The notes beneath the pieces were generated by a model. That model made no database searches, was not told the DNA's origin, and saw nothing but the letters and a program-made list of their open reading frames with translations. Source: Varroa destructor (taxonomy: Eukaryota; Arthropoda; Arachnida; Mesostigmata; Varroidae). Taken from it: a DNA stretch of 64,000 nucleotides. The position numbers were made by a program, and so were the translations under genes. Location of the stretch: NCBI RefSeq assembly GCF_002443255.2, contig NW_019211458.1, positions 14,875,939-14,939,938 of the forward strand. The letters run 5' to 3'. This document shows, in pieces, positions 62,245 through 64,000 of the stretch. The stretch's first letter is position 1. Every line of letters begins with the position of its first letter.

Positions 62245-62487
62245 GAAAGAGAGAGAGAGAGAGAGAGAGGAAGAGACGGCGAGAGATAGAAATACGACAC
62301 GATCAACAACATGAATGAGACGGGGCAAACGGTTCACCTTACTCGCTGAAGTCAATGCTCTTTCGTGTAATGTTTTGAGTAATGTGGGTCCTGTTTTAAT
62401 GTTATGTTGTTGAAGACCCTACAGGAACGCGTGACGAAGAAGGACAAACGAAAGAACCCTTTGAGAGCTGAGAGCCGTGCAAAATAA
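57599..62487 (+). CDS. Divergent glycogen synthase kinase 3 (five-exon gene)
   Basis: Exons 57599..57819, 59204..59470, 61089..61464, 61700..61945 and 62425..62487 join in phase into about 390 residues. Kinase motifs in order: Gly loop GKGTFGTV (46..53), ATP Lys67 in YALK, helix C Glu79 in FKNRE, HRDIKPQN (Asp164), DFG (183..185), [12 protein letters not shown] with the GSK3 activation Tyr (199), then [14 protein letters not shown]. Arg74, Arg163 and Lys188 match the pocket that reads a primed phosphate in GSK3. The family phosphorylates primed Ser/Thr in Wnt, insulin and cell-fate signalling. Two oddities stand out. The 45-residue N-terminus lacks the RTTSF motif whose Ser is the Akt inhibitory site, and the segment after exon 3 is unlike canonical GSK3. 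It is therefore probably a paralogue rather than the main GSK3/shaggy gene. An in-frame TAG at 57572..57574 supports the chosen ATG. Confidence 0.88.
57820..59203 (+). other. GSK3-like intron 1
   Basis: Starts GTGTTAG and ends CTCCTTTCAG. It contains four close copies of ATTTCGAA (58043..58078), a perfect hairpin (58079..58108), a 15-nt palindrome (58533..58547) and an (ATT)n run (58957..58975). No gene is seen inside. Confidence 0.8.
58079..58108. repeat. Perfect 13-bp hairpin next to an ATTTCGAA array
   Basis: GACTATGAAAAAT (58079..58091), loop CAAA, and the exact reverse complement (58096..58108). It directly follows four close copies of ATTTCGAA. It lies in intron 1 of the GSK3-like gene. 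Confidence 0.9.
59204..59470 (+). CDS. GSK3-like exon 2 (helix C to catalytic loop)
   Basis: Acceptor CTTTCAG; the first base completes Arg74, then [16 protein letters not shown] follows. The exon spans the hinge ([10 protein letters not shown]) and ends in IAHR just before a GTACCA donor, inside the HRD motif. The frame continues into the intron for 66 codons, which is not coding. Confidence 0.9.
59471..61088 (+). other. GSK3-like intron 2
   Basis: About 1.6 kb, from GTACCA to GTCTTTAG. It hosts a Tc1/mariner relic (59765..60663), which accounts for more than half of it. The remainder is AT-rich. Confidence 0.8.
59765..60663 (+). pseudogene. Tc1/mariner transposase relic inside a kinase intron
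   Basis: Fragments in three plus frames follow one another like an IS630/Tc1/mariner transposase. They are [20 protein letters not shown]; then [16 protein letters not shown]; then [20 protein letters not shown] with [10 protein letters not shown]. In the catalytic half come [26 protein letters not shown], and [20 protein letters not shown]. Several frameshifts and stops separate them. The catalytic positions are eroded: DHNAKP stands where the family has an Asp-Asn or Asp-Ser core, and Asn replaces the last Asp of the SPDLxPxD box. Terminal inverted repeats are not evident. The element is inserted in the kinase orientation. The shorter relic at 44110..44436 is the same family. Confidence 0.75.
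61089..61464 (+). CDS. GSK3-like exon 3 (activation segment and C-lobe)
   Basis: Acceptor GTCTTTAG; the first base completes Arg163, then [48 protein letters not shown] and [18 protein letters not shown]. It ends in phase 0 at a GTAACG donor. This is the most diagnostic part for GSK3. Confidence 0.93.
61700..61945 (+). CDS. GSK3-like exon 4 (end of kinase domain)
   Basis: Acceptor GATTTCAG, phase 0, 82 codons. It includes [20 protein letters not shown] and EPFFDDLR, matching the GSK3 C-lobe end (LLEYTPTARL, FFDELR), then [13 protein letters not shown] (compare LFNFTTQELSSNP). It ends SSQQ before a GTGAGT donor. Reading through the donor would add 38 unrelated codons. Confidence 0.9.
62139..62270. 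repeat. Compound (TA)n(GA)n microsatellite in GSK3-like intron 4
   Basis: About 105 nt of TA units with rare interruptions, followed by about 25 nt of GA units. Frames of 65 to 99 codons through it are artefacts. Confidence 0.95.
62425..62487 (+). CDS. GSK3-like exon 5 (short basic C-terminus)
   Basis: After a CCCTACAG acceptor, 20 codons in phase 0 and a TAA stop. The tail is Lys/Arg-rich. The call rests on splice signals, matching phase and the early stop; the C-terminus of GSK3 is not conserved, so homology cannot confirm it. Confidence 0.6.
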   Translation, partial: ERVTKKDKRKNPLRAESRAK

Positions 62488-64000
62488 GCGAACGAACGCA
62501 TTACCGATGCGGTGGAAGAAGCGACATGGCAACTTAGGCAAAAATAGCCTACTTGTCTATTTTAGTCTCAATGTATACGTAGATCTATAGAAGCACACAC
62601 AGTCATTCACGATCACGAGCGTAAACAGCAAACACATTCAACCGTCCCCCTAAAATTCTACGACACATAATCCGTATTGGATTGACGCGCATCGACTGAG
62701 GAGCCTTGTTGTGATAATAACATAATAAACATTTATGTAGATGAAAAAAAGTGCGGCAACGAAGTGCTAGTGGTATATGTGCTGGTTGTTTGTGTAGTAT
62801 TTACCTAATGAAGGGAATGTGGTGTACATTGGCAGCTGAACGAAGCCCTTCTTACGTGCCCCTAAAAAGTTACTATGACAATGTAATGACTCTAGAACCG
62901 GATGATATGTTATTGTAAAATAATCGTCTATGAGTTACTGCGGATCTTCGGAGAAATGAATTGCTCGCTTTCTCTCTACTGTTTAGCAACGGCTTATTGA
63001 TCACCTTATACCGCCAGAGAAACGCCTTGCAAATCAAGCTGATCGTTCTATTCGATTGTTTGCTCATCTGCTATCCTAATGGAAAGCCTGACATATTAAT
63101 GTTGAATAGCTACTAAGGTGCTGATTGATGGATAATGGAACAAAACATATAGTAGCGGTTTATATATACTCTATATATTTCTAAGTATTTATTTAAAGCT
63201 TTCATTTAGACAGCTGTACAATAATGTGGTGTGCCATAAAGGATTCAGTTTTCAAAATTATAATAAACCTTGATTAAGTCGGCTTTAAGAGGTCGGCCGA
63301 ACGTTTATAGTAGCCAGGTTTTTCCTTCACTTCAAGCGCCTCCTATCGCAAAACTGTCGCGCCGAACGCACTTCTCTCACCACTTTCATTACCTACGCAA
63401 TTTAGGTGTTCAGGCGTTTTCATTAAAACGAACGATATTGTAACTAGCATCCTTAACGGCTGACAAGGACTCTCTATGCCATCCTATTTCATCCTTTGTG
63501 TTAACAAACAGATCTACTGCTAAGTTTTCAGATTCAAAATAAATTAGTTTCATTGAATGAAAAACCAGGTTGAAGTGTCGGTCAGAAACGCTTCGTGGCA
63601 AATACATGGGTAGCACCTAAGATGGGCCTTTTACCCTTTCATGAAAAAAGCAATTGAGCAATTAAAAAGATTATCCAGAAAAGTTCTGCCAGTCTTTTCT
63701 TCGTACGGTCCAACACTTGCCCAATCGAGTAATGAATAAATAAAGTGCCGTGATGACAATAAAACAATTGTGTTTGCTTGATTGTTTTTGGCAGCAAGGC
63801 CTTATATAACAGGCAAAATGGCTCGCATTCGTCGTGACCGCAAGGCCACGCTTGTCATATCGTTGTTCTGTGTGCTACTGTTACGACGCTATAAATATTA
63901 TTTCAATAAATTTTAAATGAGATTGCGCAGCGAGACACTGTGGAAATATCTACTTTATCTATGGAACTAGCCCACGCAGTGGAGTTTATATGTACATTAT
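62488..64000. other. 3' UTR of the GSK3-like gene and downstream DNA
   Basis: An AATAAA signal at 62724..62729 (plus) lies 237 nt past the stop and is the likely polyadenylation signal. Further downstream I see no gene; the DNA is AT-rich with short unassigned frames. Confidence 0.45.
62724..62729 (+). promoter_or_regulatory. Probable polyadenylation signal AATAAA
   Basis: First AATAAA hexamer after the GSK3-like stop codon; usage is inferred from position only. Confidence 0.4.

Noticed and set aside
62056..62355. Tyr/Ile-repeat open frames over the TA tract
   Set aside because: They are translations of a (TA)n(GA)n microsatellite.

Overview
This is eukaryotic nuclear DNA. It has spliced genes with long AT-rich introns, simple repeats, decayed transposons and intronless pseudogenes, and no bacterial or viral gene organisation. 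The two recognisable genes are an Nkx6-class homeobox gene and a GSK3-class kinase. Their family features point to an animal, most likely an arthropod. A parasitiform mite would fit the intron sizes and base composition, but nothing here proves the species. A run of 100 N (55002..55101) marks a scaffold join.

Layout. 1..5353 is mostly anonymous AT-rich DNA with one weak candidate exon. 5354..5960 (minus) is a broken cytosolic sulfotransferase. 8919..46455 (minus) is an Nkx6/HGTX-type gene in three coding exons: 45690..46455, 22996..23243 and 8919..9152. They are separated by introns of about 22.4 kb and 13.8 kb. The junction phases agree, and together they encode about 415 residues, including a complete homeodomain split by an intron between homeodomain positions 46 and 47. 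Inside the introns lie a decayed RpS9 retrocopy (13515..13942), a Tc1/mariner relic (44110..44436), several GC-rich islands, and a pair of fold-back repeats with a shared AT-rich apex (39321..39537). 46456..about 51600 is the GC-richer upstream flank of Nkx6.

57599..62487 (plus) is a divergent glycogen synthase kinase 3 in five coding exons, about 390 residues. All catalytic motifs are present, but the N-terminal inhibitory serine motif of ordinary GSK3 is missing. Its second intron carries another copy of the same Tc1/mariner family. The gene is followed by a polyadenylation signal and AT-rich DNA.

Nkx6 (transcription factor of neural and endodermal patterning) and GSK3 (protein kinase) are divergently oriented, with about 11 kb between their start codons. 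Nothing in the sequence ties them into one pathway. I found no operon, CRISPR array, convincing tRNA or rRNA, or complete mobile element. The most unusual observations are the two fold-backs with unrelated arms around a common apex, the GSK3 paralogue without its inhibitory site, and a scatter of coding-like short exons on the strand opposite Nkx6.
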